Positions 11,801 to 23,484 of a stretch of 64,000 nt of DNA are shown piece after piece. Source of the stretch: Portulaca oleracea (Eukaryota; Streptophyta; Magnoliopsida; Caryophyllales; Portulacaceae); contig CM055877.1 of the NCBI GenBank assembly GCA_029582165.1, positions 3,888,023-3,952,022 on the forward strand. Reading direction: 5' to 3'. Every line of letters begins with the position of its first letter. Position 1 is the first letter of the stretch. The position numbers and the translations under genes are program-made. A model generated the notes under the pieces. The model ran no database searches. It saw nothing but the letters and a program-made list of their open reading frames with translations, and was not told where the DNA came from.

Positions 11801-13533
11801 ATTACGTTGCATAGAAACCCTTCACAACCTTGGCCTAACAACTTTTGAGCCTTGAGAGCAGAGATGATCCGTACACTATGAAGGTGCCTATCACTCCAAT
11901 GCACTACCTTCTTTCCGTTTGGTCCCATTAAGGTCACCTTTTGCTTATAACAATCTATCTGAGCTCTATATTTTGCTAACCAGTCCATCCCCAAAATGAC
12001 GTCGAACTCCATTAGGTCAAACATATAAAGGTCAGCCTCAAACTCCTGTCCTGCTATCACTATAGGGCATCCACCATATAACTCTCCACAACTAATGGTA
12101 TCCCCGGTCGGTAGGGCTACAGACATAGGCTTACTATTTTCCGAGGGTTTCATCTTAGCCTTCTCTACTATAGCTCGTCCAACAAAAGAATGACTAGCAC
12201 CAGAATCAAACAAAACAGATATAGTGTAGAGGTGGAGAGAGAAGGTACCCGTCACAACATCTGCTTCATTCTCAGCCTCTTCTTTCCTCATTACGTATAC
12301 CCGTCCTCCTCCATTGCGCGGCGGTTGCTGTTGCGGACGAGGCGGGTTTGCTGGCCTCCCTTGGTTATTCTGACTTCCACCAGATCCACCTTGGTTTTGC
12401 TGTTGTGGCCTTTGGTTCCCATTATAGCCTCCCCGATTTTGATATGTCGCCTGCGGAGCTCTCCAATTGCCGTTATTCCCGCTGTTTCCATTGTTCCCTC
12501 CATTTCGGCCCCCTGTCGGCTGCTGAGGGCACTGACGTACCTGATGTTGGAAACTCCCACAGTTGAAACATCCTCCTCGCACGTTCCTTACTCTACAATC
12601 CCGTGGATAATGGCCTGGTCGACCACAAACCTTGCAGATTGGAATATTCGACGGTCTACGCCCCGAAGACTGATTTCCCTGCCAGTTGTTAGGGCGGAAC
12701 CTCTTCTCCTGAAAATGTTGAGGTGGGTTAAAACGGGGTGGTTCTTTCCTCTTTTGCCCCTGTATGCCTAACTGTCGTTCCATGTCATGCATCACCCTTT
12801 CTACAGTGAGGGCAACGTTCAGCATGTTCTGGTAAGACGTGAACTCCCGTGATGACATGCGATCCTGAATCTTGCAATTCAATCCATCCCAGAAACGGTC
12901 CATCCTTAGCTGCTCAGTGGCTACCAAAGCAGATGCAAAACGAGATAGTTCAGTGAACTTTGCAGAGTAGGCAAGCACGCTAGTTTCCCCTTGGCGTAGA
13001 TTCATAAATTCTTTTTCTTTTGCCTTCTGGAGAGAAATTGGGTAAAATCGATCCTTTAGCACCACCTTAAAGTGGTTCCAGTCGAAACCCGGTTCAGTTC
13101 TTATTTCCTTCACACTGGCCCACCACAAATCGGCCTCTTCCTTCAGGTGGTAAGCAGCAAAATCCACCCTTAACTCCTCAGGACAGCGTGTGGTGTCGAA
13201 AATCTTCTCAATTTCCCTAACCCAATCTTCAAATACTTTGGGGTCAGCTACCCCGGTGTAAGCGGGCGGGTTGAAGCTGTTGAACCTTTGGAGAAGAGCG
13301 GAGGGGTCATCTTCCCTCCCTCCTCCTTGTCGATCCACCACTTTCCTCAGTAGGTCCTCGTGCTTGCCGAGCATCTCAATCATTAGCATGCTAGCAAGGT
13401 CGTTCCCCGGTGTTCTTTGTACTCGACCAGTATCAAATGAGCGAGCGTTGGCGCGATTCGATTGCGATTTGAAGCATTGAGGTATGCGCTCCCGAGTACC
13501 ATGGTTAGGTTGAGTACCGTTCACGTCCGACAT
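8872..13533 (-). pseudogene. Ty3/gypsy gag-pol polyprotein with C-terminal chromodomain, copy 2 (two frameshifts)
   Basis: Gag-pol starts at 13533 and is open for 1000 codons, then shifts frame at about 10556 and again near 9036. Visible parts: gag; two CCHC knuckles (about residues 300-335); a Gly/Asn/Gln-rich linker; protease with LFDSGAS; reverse transcriptase with FIDDILVYS; RNase H with [10 protein letters not shown]. The 527-codon second segment carries integrase, with HH at residues 167 and 174, D237, D298 and E334 (D,D35E spacing). The third segment (8872-9069) is a chromodomain containing ATWETEDEMRKKYP. The first Cys of the HHCC finger is Tyr (10004-10006). Both this substitution and the first frameshift are shared with copy 1. 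The proteins would mediate reverse transcription and integration. As read, the copy cannot make intact integrase fused to RT. Confidence 0.93.
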
Positions 13534-13891
13534 CCTGATTCAAAGGGTCGGTTTAGTCTACTTAAAGGGGTTTTCCAATCCATAGTCTCAACATCATACT
13601 AAAGGTAGCTACTTGGTCCGGCCTTCTCATAGGGTGCTAAACAATACGAAAACGTAATTCTATTTCACCAAGTAATTTCTTATGTCAACAGTTTATTTCA
13701 TGAATTCTCATTACATTTTGCAAGGTCACAAAACAATATTTCTATACACCAGTGTAATTATGTACAATATTCTCCATCGGGACAATTACCCAAAAGAAAC
13801 AACAAGTCAATATTCAGATTATATCACAGTTTAACAAAAATATCAACATAACAACTATACACCAATACTCAGCACATAGCAGCCATCCCAC
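13534..13891 (-). other. Leader segment between upstream ORF and gag, copy 2
   Basis: Non-coding retrotransposon leader, matching 3696-4050. Nothing further recognised. Confidence 0.6.
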
Positions 13892-14554
13892 TCAGATGAT
13901 TCTCCTGCATCGAGGGTTCTTCCTCGCTGAAACTGGAGTCCACTCAGGATCACTCGTCTCATCCCCCGAACCCTCCTCGGGGTCTTCTCCTGTTTCCCGG
14001 TCCACCTCATCCTCCTCCTCGGGTGGAATATCATGCTCGGGCTCAACGGCGGGTGCAGCCGTGACCCTAGAGGTTACCTCGGGCTCGGGATCCTGGGCGC
14101 TGTCCTCGGCGGGGTCCTCCTCCGGATCTTCTTCAGGGTCATCCTCATGATCCTCAGCTGGTGCAGGGGCTGGGTTCACCTGGACCCTCTCTACTCGGCG
14201 CATCCCAATCCGGGCGATCTTAGAAAAGACCCCCGGGATTCGATGCTCCGACTCCACCCGGTACCTCTGACACCAACAGCACGGGTGTGGGTACCTCTCC
14301 TCCGGAAGCAGGGGTGGCAGCAACGACGGCACAGTATGGCCCCACCAGGGATCATCTCGTAAGGTGAGTAGAAAAGCATTGGCCTGAGCTTCCTCGTTGT
14401 CACGCAAGCAGGAGTTCGGGACATCCTTGGTGTATCGTTCGATCTCATCGTAAAAATTCAGCATGTGGGTTCCCAAATACCCACCAGGAGGAATGGGTGT
14501 GTAACGGTGAAAGCATGGCGTGGGGTGCTGGTGACAGTGTGTGCGTTGTGCCAT
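13892..14554 (-). CDS. Leader ORF upstream of gag, copy 2 (220 aa, unknown function)
   Basis: Begins MAQRTHCHQHPTPCFHRY and lies 189 bp downstream of the primer site on the transcribed strand. The N-terminal 120 residues are of mixed composition with paired aromatic and Cys residues (DDPWWGH, PCCWCQRY). The C-terminal 90 residues are mostly Glu, Asp and Pro. No signal peptide, membrane segment or known enzyme motif is visible. The ORF is conserved in frame in copy 1. Chromoviruses usually start with gag, so a 220-codon ORF ahead of gag is unusual. It might be an accessory protein or a translated leader. I have no basis for a function. Confidence 0.5.
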   Translation of the reverse strand: MAQRTHCHQHPTPCFHRYTPIPPGGYLGTHMLNFYDEIERYTKDVPNSCLRDNEEAQANAFLLTLRDDPWWGHTVPSLLPPLLPEERYPHPCCWCQRYRVESEHRIPGVFSKIARIGMRRVERVQVNPAPAPAEDHEDDPEEDPEEDPAEDSAQDPEPEVTSRVTAAPAVEPEHDIPPEEEDEVDRETGEDPEEGSGDETSDPEWTPVSARKNPRCRRII

Positions 14555-14728
14555 CCTACAAGGTTAGAACGCATTACACATAAAATACTGATGATATAAT
14601 CAAAATAAAATATTTAGGGAAAGCATGGAACCATTTTCCCCCATCCTACGCTCATCACTCCGAACTTAGCTTCCTAGGGTCCATCTAAACCTAAAGGACT
14701 CTGAGGAGCTACTAGGTCGCAACCCAGA

Positions 14729-14740
14729 GCTCTGATACCA
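14729..14740 (-). promoter_or_regulatory. Primer-binding site (initiator-Met tRNA type), copy 2
   Basis: TGGTATCAGAGC on minus, three bases from the 5' LTR end at 14744. Confidence 0.92.
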
Positions 14741-14743
14741 TTC

Positions 14744-17700
14744 TGTAACGACCCGGAAATTCAATTATAGAAAAGTCCAAGTCAAACTAACGTTAACAGA
14801 CAAAACTTAGCGGAAGACTTTCAAATTCAGTTTGGGCGTCACTGCCCTATCCCCGAAGGAACACAAGGCGAGAAAGGAAAACATAAGCGTCGCTTAGTAA
14901 CTACTAACAACTCAAAACCAACTTTAAGACATCATAACGAAAACAAAATAAAAAGATTTAAGGACTTCTAGACTCGTCGTCCTCACTTCTAATTCCCGTC
15001 CCCAGCATTTAGATCTTCACCTGAAAACAAAACATTTCAAAAATGAGTGGGAAATCTCAATAATGTCTACCCCTAACGTTTAAAACAGTTTAAGTTCATT
15101 TCAATTCATTTTAGGGAGAGGGATCAAATCAAACGTTTTACAAACCTTTAACCCTTAACTGTTTTCCTTAACCCATCCAATCCATATTTTAATTTGCGGG
15201 CGGGATACCAAATCCCTTAAAGTAACATCGCCTACCAAAGGCATCAAGAACATCGCCTACCAAAGGCATAAATAACATCACCTACCAAAGACATAAAACA
15301 TCGCCTACCAAAGGCATCAAGAACATCGCCTACCAAAGGCATCAATAATATCGCCTACCAAAGGCATCAAATACTATCCTATATCAGGGAAGGAAGCCCT
15401 GATCTCCTGGTCCATAACCCTGCAGGTTGTTACACCTGCACAACAGGTTATCCCCCGAAACCCGCTTAACGTTTCCACTTGAATTATTAGTATATTATTC
15501 AAACGCTCACAACTCTCAAGTCAAACCATCCCAAGTTATCAAAACCATTAACAAAACTTCGAATAAAAGACCATCTAATTTCTCAACTCAAATAAACCAA
15601 GATCACAATCGAATAAAAAAGTTTATCAAAACAGATGGTCGTATTTCCACAAAAGTCCCCTTTCGGGATGCAATTCTCAAAAAAATAGATTATAAAACAT
15701 CAAAACACATTTAAAGAGCATCCCGGTGGGGATTAGAGCATAGACAATTACCTGATATACTTCACAAAGACAAAGAAAAGAAGAACACACTTGAGCTCAC
15801 TAACGTCTCGCACTAACTCGGGCCTAGAATAAGAATCATTATCTAATCAAAACGCGTTCTAACGAAGTTAGTATTAACTGTTAACTACCTAACCCATCCC
15901 CTAGGAACACGTAGGTTCCTATCATTTATGAAATTACACTTAACACCTCCAAGAAAACACATAACAAGATCACATATTATTTTCACTCAACAATTCCTTA
16001 TAAATAAAAGCAAACAGAGGACAGATTATAACGTTCACATAAAACGGGTCACAACTCGACTTCCCGACATCCTACGGGTCTGGTTTTGAACTTTTCGGAA
16101 ACCTCGGGATGTCTACTAAAACTTCTATGTTGATGGTTAAGCCCAGATCAGTTCGGAAGAACTCTAAAAATACCCATCTTTCCAATTGGTCCAGTTCTGA
16201 CAGGTTCTGGTAAAACGGTTATAACTCGGGCTATACAAAACAAACGTTCGATCCGTAAAATTTCTATGGTTCCTAACATCTAAGGGAACCTCCAGTCCAA
16301 AGGGTTTGATCAAAAGACTACTACACTAACCGTGGCAACCCGATCTTTAGGTGCTAACGAAACTGTCCCGATAACGGTTATTAACAAATCATTATTTCGG
16401 TTCTAACTTCCACCATTCGATCCCGGGGTCCTAATTTGGGCTCAAAACAGTAGCTAGGGTCTAAGGTATAAAGTCCAACTCTAACTTAGGTCCAACATCA
16501 AACTTTTTAACATTAAAACCAATTTATAAAACATGAAAATTCACTTTACTATTGTCACTAACCCTAAAGTCATGCATAAAACAATTATAACATTATCTTA
16601 AAAAGAATTCTACATTATTCTAATTCAATATTTCAAGAATTAACAAGGACGGTTATAACATGTGAGTTTCTTTAGTCAAGATTCGGAAAAGACTTAAAGA
16701 ATATGTAAATAAACTATAAAGTACATATAAACATTTAAACTACTAATCAAGAACTCAACAACTAATTTCTTTAAACAAGATTTAATCAAGAATCAAGAAT
16801 TAATAGACAGTGAACTCAACCTAACTTATTTAGTCAAGATTAAACATGAATTAAACAAGAATGAACCCTAAGAAAGAAATAAAAGAACATATAATATTTA
16901 ACTTAATGAAACAAGAGACCTAATTAATTTTCAAGAATCACGATTTAACAAGAAACGTGAATTACTAACAAAATTGAACTTTTAATAGTTAAACAAATCT
17001 AATTCACTTAACAACTTAATCATGGATAACTTTTAAAAGAGATCAATATGTAAATTTCTTAACTACTATTCAAGAATTCAAGAATTACTAAGCAAGAATT
17101 ATACTTTTATTAAGTCAACCTAATTTATTTAGCAACTTAAACAAGATTTTCTTTTAAGAAACAATAAAGAACATAACGATTTAATAACTAAACATTCAAG
17201 AATTAACCTAGGTGATAAATTTTCAAATTCGTACATACAATAATATTGTGGTCTAAAAGATTCATATAGAGAATATAAAGAATACTAAAGAACTACTTTT
17301 AAACCTAATAATCAACTATTACAACCTAATCTAATTACAATTTACAACATATATAACAATTAAGCAATTTACACATAATTACATTTAAGAACAATTAATT
17401 ACAAACAATTTCCCCAAATTACAAATTTTTAGGAAAATAAAATTACACAATTATTTAACAAAAACAGATCAAATAAATAACAAAAGAAAAATACAAACAG
17501 AAAGAGAAAAGAAAAAGGAAAAAGAAAAATAAAAAGAAAAACATCAGTTAGAATCAGATTAGGGTTAGGGTTAGGGTTAGGGTTTTACGTAGGTGTTAGG
17601 GCACGGTTTACGCGGCGACGGCGGCGCGCGGTCGGAGGGGTCGGTCGCGGTGGCGGCGTCGGTGGCTCGTCGGAGGGAGGTGGTTGACGTTGATTTTCTG

Positions 17701-18537
17701 AGCAACAACGGATGGTGGTAGTCGACTGCTTTCTTCGATCGGGAGGGCTCCGCGGCGTTAGGGTGGCGGCAGAGGTCGTGGTGGCAATGACGGCGACACC
17801 AAAGGTCGCGCGGCGATGATGGTGGCGGAACAAGCGGAGTTAAGCGCAAGGAGAAAAGAGAAAAAGAGAAAGAAGAGGGAAGGTGCGGTGGTTTCACGGC
17901 GATGCGTGAGATCCCGGTGGTTACTGCGGTGGTTTCGGTTGTGGTGGTGGCCACTGGCGGCGATGGTCTGGGCGCGAGAGCGAGACAGAGGCAGGGGAAA
18001 GAGAAAGGAAGAGAAAGAGAAAAGGAGAGAGGGAGTGGTTGCGGCGGTGGTTTCCGGCCGTGTGGTGGCGGTCGCGGTGGCTGCCGTCTGGTGGTCGGCT
18101 GCTGGACGAGAGAGGGAGAGAGAGAGGAGAGGGGAAGGCTAGGGTTTGGTATTAGGGAGAGATTAGGGTTTAGGGTTTGAGAGGGGGTTTTTATACTAAT
18201 ACCCAATTTAGGCCCACTAATCTAATCTAATCCTAATCCAACCCATTTAAAACAATTAAAATCTGATTTTTCTAAAAGCCCAATTATTCTAATAATAGTA
18301 ATAATAATATTAATACTAATAATCATATAATCACATAGCAAATAATATTCACGTAATTAATCACATAATAATATTAACCAGTGGAAATTACTATTCTACC
18401 CTTGTTAGCCCCTCAACGGTCCTACGAGCTCAAGCGTTAGCATAAATAAACACATTACGAACAACAGTAAATAACGAAGTCAAACCTATTCTATTAACGA
18501 CGTCACGGTCAACATCGTTGGATTTTTTCGGGGTTTT

Positions 18538-18540
<3 letters not shown>
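14744..18540 (-). repeat. 5' long terminal repeat of Ty3/gypsy unit
   Basis: 3797 bp, ending TGTAAAAC (at 18540, minus) and GTTACA (at 14744). It matches 4888-8713 with few differences in AT-rich parts. In 17600-18110 there are many small indels confined to GC-rich runs. It contains the minisatellite (15222-15370), TTAGGG repeats (17559-17582) and a TATA box (18188-18195). The frames open across 17577-18206 are compositional and are not conserved in the other LTR. Confidence 0.92.
18188..18195 (-). promoter_or_regulatory. TATA box of 5' LTR promoter
   Basis: TATAAAAA on minus, with about 345 bp of U3 upstream. This is the likely transcription-driving copy for the full unit. Confidence 0.6.

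Positions 18541-18598
<58 letters not shown>
18541..18598. repeat. (TA)n microsatellite
   Basis: Uninterrupted AT dinucleotides between the retrotransposon 5' LTR end and MITE A. Confidence 0.95.
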
Positions 18599-18602
<4 letters not shown>

Positions 18603-19130
18603 ATATTGGATTCTAATAATCCATACTATCACAAATTGTATGGCAATAATCCCTACTATCGTTTTGGATTCTGGCGGTCCAAAAAAAATAAAATCGTATT
18701 GTAGTGGGACAAAATCGAGTGTATACGCTAAATATCATAGATTTTGTGTTGCATTTGATTCAAAACTTTGTATAACACTTTACCACGATTTTTAATGAAT
18801 TTACAGCGTTTCTCCCAATTTTTTTCAATTTTTTTTCAATTTTTTATGATTTTTTCAATTTGATTCCTTTTAAAAATCATAATAATTGCTCGGAATCTCA
18901 AAAAAATAATTTAAAAAATGTTTTAGTAACTACACTTCGTTACCTATCTAGGGGTAGGATTAAAAAAAACAAAAACAATATGGGGTAGGCATGGAAAAAA
19001 TAAAAAGAATGTGGTGATGGATTTGGTACCACTACAATACAATTTTTTTTTTTGGACCATCAGAATCCAAAATGATAGTAGGGATTATTGCCATACAATT
19101 TGTGATAGTAGGGATTATTAGAATCCAATT

Positions 19131-19132
<2 letters not shown>
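18599..19132. mobile_element. Non-autonomous MULE-type MITE A, flanked by (TA)n
   Basis: About 534 bp with inverted termini of roughly 85-95 bp: 18599-18690 pairs with 19040-19132. The terminal sequence (ATTGGATTCTAATAATCC, then a conserved CAATAATCCCTACTAT block and TTTTGGATTCTG) matches the termini of the 17.5-kb MULE at 37464-54970. It is therefore probably a deletion derivative mobilised by that family. It carries no ORF. Confidence 0.8.

Positions 19133-19175
<43 letters not shown>
19133..19175. repeat. (TA)n microsatellite
   Basis: Separates MITE A from MITE B, with each element ending exactly at the tract. Confidence 0.95.
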
Positions 19176-19178
<3 letters not shown>

Positions 19179-19704
19179 ATAATTGGATTCTAATAATCCA
19201 TACTTTCACCAATTGGACAATGGTGGATCGTACTTTCACTTTGTATTCTGGTGGTACAAAAAAAAAAAAATTGGATTGTAGTGGTACTAAATCCACCTCC
19301 ACATTCTTCTTATTTTTTTCATTCCTACACTATATTGTTTTTGTTTTTTCGTTCCTGCCCCTAGAAAGTTAATGAATTGTAGTTTCTAAAACATTTTTTA
19401 AATTATTTTTTTGAGACTCCGAATAATTATTATGTTTTTTTAAATATTATAAAAGTGAAAAAATCGTAAAAAATAGTAAAGAAATTAAAAAAAATTGGGA
19501 GAAACGCTGTAAATTCTTTAAAAATCATAGTAAAGTGTTATACTAAGTTTTGAATCAAATGCAACACAAAATATATGATTCCCTCGAAAATATCCCACTA
19601 TAATCCAATTTTATTTTTTTTTGGACCACCAGAATACAAAGTGAAAATACGGTCCACTATTGTCTAATTGGTGAAAGTAGGGATTATTAGAATCCAATTA
19701 TCCT
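19176..19704. mobile_element. Non-autonomous MULE-type MITE B, flanked by (TA)n
   Basis: 529 bp. The outermost 24 bp (beginning AGGATAATTGGATTCTAA) are perfect inverted repeats, followed by imperfect pairing to about 85 bp. The internal region resembles MITE A, including a conserved block with AAATGCAACACAAAAT on one strand. (TA)n lies on both sides. Confidence 0.82.
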
Positions 19705-19720
19705 ATATATATATATATAT

Positions 19721-19916
19721 AATTTTTTTTATTGAATAGAGATTTTTTGATGTTGACAGAAATTAATACGGTTCCGGTTCACCGGTGAAACCGCACGGTT
19801 AAATCCGGTGCACCAATTTTTAAAAATCGGTTGATTCGGTTTAAAGTTTTAGCACACTGTTTCGTCCCATACACCCTTCGGGAAACCGAAACCACACGGC
19901 ACCGTTTCCACCCCTA
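19721..19916 (-). mobile_element. Truncated hAT-type MITE fragment
   Basis: One terminus only, ending ...GCACCGTTTCCACCCCTA. It matches, in opposite orientation, the left 200 bp of the intact hAT element at 51003-51692. It forms the distal upstream boundary of HSP70 copy 1 and contains one TTCGGGAA palindrome (19877-19884). Confidence 0.7.
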
Positions 19917-20140
19917 TGTACCAGACCGGTCCCACTACCATCCCTCGCCAGTCGCTACTATCATCCACTAAAGTCATTAATTTGACTTGAGGTTCACCGT
20001 CGAAGAACCACTTACTGCACTAATAAGTAATAATTTGGGCTCCTATATACGGTAGCTACTGAGTAAGCTCCTCCACAATTTGGCTTCCTCGTTCAGCTAG
20101 CATAACACTAAAACCATCTCTTTCTGGGCAAATGAAACAG
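19917..20140 (+). promoter_or_regulatory. HSP70 copy 1 promoter and 5'UTR exon 1
   Basis: Homologous to 29285-29521 upstream of HSP70 copy 2, so it belongs to the duplicated locus. A TATA box (CTATATAC, 20043-20050) lies about 90 bp before the splice donor at 20141 (ACAG/GTATG). I see no clear array of heat-shock elements. The only TTCnnGAA pair is in the adjacent hAT fragment. Confidence 0.6.
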
Positions 20141-21140
20141 GTATGTTTTTTCTTTGTTAATTTCATCAGTAATCTCCAAGCTGCCTTTGTAATTTTGAAT
20201 TCGTTTAGTTCATGTGGACATATGTATGAAAGATGGGTTTAAGGTTATTAGCTAATATAACTTTCTGTTGCAGTTTAAATCTGACTGTTAGTTTTTGATA
20301 TGCTTTTTGTCCCTTTTTGTCTATGTAATGTTCTCACTTCTCACACCTTAATGACAAGAACGGTATAGATTAGGCTCTGTTTTTTCTATAGGTATGTAGA
20401 TGTTGGGAAGGTAAAATTAGATAGATTTAACTAGGTTTGTGTAGTTTATATATAAATAAGTAGAAATGGGTAATAAGTTATTTTGTAACTAGAAAAGTTA
20501 CATATGTGCAAATTATAAAGAACAGGATCTAAGCATCATTCTACACGTCACTATTTCAATTTTGAAATTTTGATAATATTTGTTTTTAGAAGTAAGTAGA
20601 AATAGGTGATAAGTTATTTTATAACTAGAAAAGTTACATATATGCAAATTATAAAGATCGGGACATCATTCTACACGTCACTATTTCTATTTTGAAATTT
20701 TGATAATATTTGTTATACAAATTGTAAAATTTTAAAAAAGCGTCGATTGCGAAATCATGTACATGGGATTAAAAAAAAGCAACACGAGTACGCATACCTA
20801 TATTTTAAAATTTTAATTTTACTTTTGGCGATTAATTTTTCAAATGCTTGATGATGGTTGAAAGATGTAAGATTCAAGTGGAATTGAATTGATGCCTTTG
20901 CAACATTCATATCTTGGACAAACCTCCTTGGTCTTTGCATTGCAACTTACCATAAAAACTATGGTACTCAATCTATTGAGCGATTGTTTGCTTATGTTTA
21001 TGAAGTTTAAGGGTAGTAATTTACCCCTAGATCAACTTACTTGCTAGTTATGTAATATGTTGCATATTGGTTTGAAATGCATGCTTTCTGTACAGTTAAC
21101 TAAGTATTCTTTAATTTGATTTCTCTATGAAATTTTGCAG
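20141..21140 (+). other. 5'UTR intron of HSP70 copy 1, with internal tandem duplication
   Basis: GTATG donor at 20141 and TTTTGCAG acceptor ending at 21140. Exon 2 begins TAACATTGGC. Within it, 20458-20593 is directly repeated at 20594-20715 (about 136-bp unit starting AAGTAGAAAT). The copy 2 intron has a single version. At 21006-21012 the intron keeps the unoccupied target of the Harbinger element present at 31524-32429. Confidence 0.7.
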
Positions 21141-21268
21141 TAACATTGGCTAATAAACTTAGCTAGGGGACTACCAAAGTGACACACATCTGTACACCTT
21201 ACGATATTGCCTACATCTTCAGTTCTTCTTCAATTTTGTAAAGAAATAAGGAACATCATACACTTTAA

Positions 21269-23284
21269 ATGGACGAAAAAGGAGAAACTAAAGCGGTAGC
21301 AATAGGGATTGATCTTGGCACGACCTACTCATGTGTGGCGGTTTGGGAGCACAACCGTGTTGAGATCATCGCAAATGACCAGGGCAATCGCACTACCCCA
21401 TCTTGGGTCGCCTTTACTGACACCCAACGCCTCATTGGTGACCCTGCTAAGAACCAAGTCGGCATGAACCCCTCCAACACCATCTTCGGTTCTCTCTCCA
21501 ACTCTAAAAAGTTGTTGTTTTACAATGATGTTGTTGAAACAGTACTGATTGAACTCCTTGCTTGCTTGTCAGATGTTAAAAGGCTTATCGGAAGGAAATT
21601 TAATGATCCAACAGTTCAAGATGACATGAAACTTTGGCCATTTAAGGTTATTGCGGGTCCTAAATTTGAAAATAACTATAAACCCTCCATTGTGGTCTCC
21701 TACAAGGGCAAAGAGAAGCAGTTTTCTGCCAAGGAGATATCTTCTATGGTGTTGTCAAAGATGAAAGAGACTGCCGAGGTTTATCTCAGCTCCAAAGTGC
21801 AGGACGCTGTTGTGACTGTGCCCGCCTACTTCAACAATTCCCAACGACAAGCAACCAAAGATGCTGCTCGCATTGCAGGGTTGAATGTTATACAAGTTAT
21901 CAATGAACCAACTGCGGCTGCTATTGCTTATGGCTTTGATAGGGAACTCATCTGTGATGGGAAAAACGTTGAGAGGAATGTGTTGGTTTTCGATCTTGGT
22001 GGTGGAACTTTCGATGTGTCCTTATTAAGCATCGAAAATAATGCATTTGAGGTCAAGGCGGTCCGTGGGGATACTCATCTCGGTGGAGGGGATTTTGACA
22101 ATAAAATGGTGAACTATTTTGTTCAAGAGTTCAAACGGAAGCATGGCAAAGATATCAGCAAAAACCCTCGTGCTCTTGCAAGACTGAGATCTAACTGTGA
22201 GAGGGCAAAGCGAGAGCTTTCATCGACGTTTAATGCTAGCATTCAAATTGATTGCCTTTTGGAAGGTATTGATTTTTGCTCAACCATTGCTCGCGCTCGA
22301 TTTGAGAATTTGAATGCAGAGCTCTTTAAGAAGTGTATGGATACTGTTGAGAAGTGTATGCAAGATGCTAAGATGGAGAGAAGCAGCATTCATGATGTTG
22401 TTCTGGTTGGTGGGTCGAACAGGATTCCAAAGGTACAACAAATGTTGCAAGACTTTTTTGATGGGAAGGACCTCTGCAAAAATATCAACCCAGATGAAGC
22501 TGTTGCTTATGGCGCTGCGATCCAAGCAGCAAAGTTGAATGGTGCTAAATTCACCAATGATTTTGTGCTTCATGATGTCACTGCATTGTCTCTTGGAATT
22601 GACTGCTACAATGGTAAAATGTTTGTCATGGTTCCTCGAAATACAACCATTCCTACAAAGAAAGAGCATCGTGATTTTCGTACTGCCAAAGACAACCAAA
22701 CTACTGTGACAATTCCAGTATATGAAGGGGAGAGGAATATTGCCAAAGAAAACCACCTCCTGGGGAGATTCGAAATTTCTGGAATTCCACCAGCCCCCAA
22801 AGGTCAGCAAAAGTTCAAAGTTTGTTTCAGCGTTGACGAAGACGGTATCTTGACCGTATCAGCAGAGCACAAAGGCACAGAAAACAGGAACCAAATCACC
22901 ATTACTAACCCCATAGGGAGGTTATCAAAGGAAGAAATCGATAGATTGACAACAGAGGCTCAAAAGTACCGCGCTGAGGATGAGCAGTATTTGAAGAAGG
23001 TTCGCGCCATGAATGCCTTGGAGGACTACACCAACAAGCTGATGGATGTAATGAACAATTTAGAAGGGGGGATTACAGTTGATGAGAAACAGATAATGGA
23101 AGATGCAATTCAAAAGACACATTCGTGGTTGGATCAGGATCTCCCGAATGCTCAGGATTCTATATATATTGAAAAAACCAAAGAGCTAGCAAGCATTTGT
23201 CAACCCATTGTTGCTAAACGTATTGGTAGTGAAGTTTACCGTGAAACTGAAGTTGAACAACTAGGCTTGGATTTGCTGTATTAA
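21269..23284 (+). CDS. HSP70/HSC70-type chaperone, divergent, lacking C-terminal EEVD (copy 1)
   Basis: An ATP-dependent chaperone of the cytosolic HSP70 family. Visible motifs are [11 protein letters not shown] (residues 13-23), [12 protein letters not shown] and the phosphate-binding VLVGGS...IPKVQ. The substrate-binding and lid domains follow. An 84-bp intron (21489-21572, GT...AG, same position as in copy 2 and as the classic HSP70 intron after ...NTVF) contains no stop and keeps frame. Unspliced, the ORF is 671 codons; spliced, 643 aa. The usual Gly-rich tail and terminal EEVD are absent: the protein ends QLGLDLLY, so docking of TPR co-chaperones is not expected. The conserved GGEDFDN reads GGGDFDN. 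There is no in-frame stop, and this is the only probably functional gene in the window. Start codon chosen by HSP70 N-terminal alignment. Confidence 0.9.
   Translation: MDEKGETKAVAIGIDLGTTYSCVAVWEHNRVEIIANDQGNRTTPSWVAFTDTQRLIGDPAKNQVGMNPSNTIFGSLSNSKKLLFYNDVVETVLIELLACLSDVKRLIGRKFNDPTVQDDMKLWPFKVIAGPKFENNYKPSIVVSYKGKEKQFSAKEISSMVLSKMKETAEVYLSSKVQDAVVTVPAYFNNSQRQATKDAARIAGLNVIQVINEPTAAAIAYGFDRELICDGKNVERNVLVFDLGGGTFDVSLLSIENNAFEVKAVRGDTHLGGGDFDNKMVNYFVQEFKRKHGKDISKNPRALARLRSNCERAKRELSSTFNASIQIDCLLEGIDFCSTIARARFENLNAELFKKCMDTVEKCMQDAKMERSSIHDVVLVGGSNRIPKVQQMLQDFFDGKDLCKNINPDEAVAYGAAIQAAKLNGAKFTNDFVLHDVTALSLGIDCYNGKMFVMVPRNTTIPTKKEHRDFRTAKDNQTTVTIPVYEGERNIAKENHLLGRFEISGIPPAPKGQQKFKVCFSVDEDGILTVSAEHKGTENRNQITITNPIGRLSKEEIDRLTTEAQKYRAEDEQYLKKVRAMNALEDYTNKLMDVMNNLEGGITVDEKQIMEDAIQKTHSWLDQDLPNAQDSIYIEKTKELASICQPIVAKRIGSEVYRETEVEQLGLDLLY
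21489..21572 (+). other. Short frame-preserving intron in HSP70 copy 1
   Basis: 84 bp, donor GTTCTC, acceptor TTGTCAG. It retains both ends of the 2036-bp intron of copy 2 (32912-34947). The internal portion is missing. Retention would insert 28 residues within the nucleotide-binding domain. Confidence 0.85.
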
Positions 23285-23484
23285 CTGTAATGACTCAAAA
23301 ACATTATCTACATTTAGCTTTCGCGCCCTTTCTCTCTTTGATTGCAATTATTATATTTAGCTCTTTGGAATACATTCCTAGGTCTATCAAAGTGTTAAGT
23401 AATTTTCGAAAATTCATTAATATTCATTACAAAATCATCAAAGTTTTATCAATATTATTACAAAATCCAAAATAATATATATAT
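23285..23484 (+). other. HSP70 copy 1 3'UTR and downstream
   Basis: AT-rich and similar to 36651-36850 after copy 2, and in inverted form to 61790-62007. No separate gene. Confidence 0.65.

Larger units (their letters stand above)
4888..18540 (-). mobile_element. Tekay-like chromovirus (Ty3/gypsy), full-length unit with two LTRs
   Basis: A 13.65-kb LTR retrotransposon on the minus strand. The parts are a 5' LTR (14744-18540), a primer site (14729-14740), a leader ORF (13892-14554), gag-pol (8872-13533), a polypurine tract next to 8714, and a 3' LTR (4888-8713). LTR ends are TGTAAAAC...GTTACA. The chromodomain at the pol C-terminus and the protease-RT-RNaseH-integrase order place it among plant chromoviruses. 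Tekay is my best guess from sequence style, not from a phylogeny. The right end abuts (TA)n. The left LTR runs straight into another internal region, so the unit is one member of a tandem array and lacks an ordinary pair of flanking duplications. Confidence 0.9.

Noticed and set aside
19877..19884. Heat-shock element upstream of HSP70 copy 1
   Set aside because: A single TTCnnGAA inside a hAT fragment, about 160 bp upstream of the TATA box, with no third module and no counterpart at copy 2.
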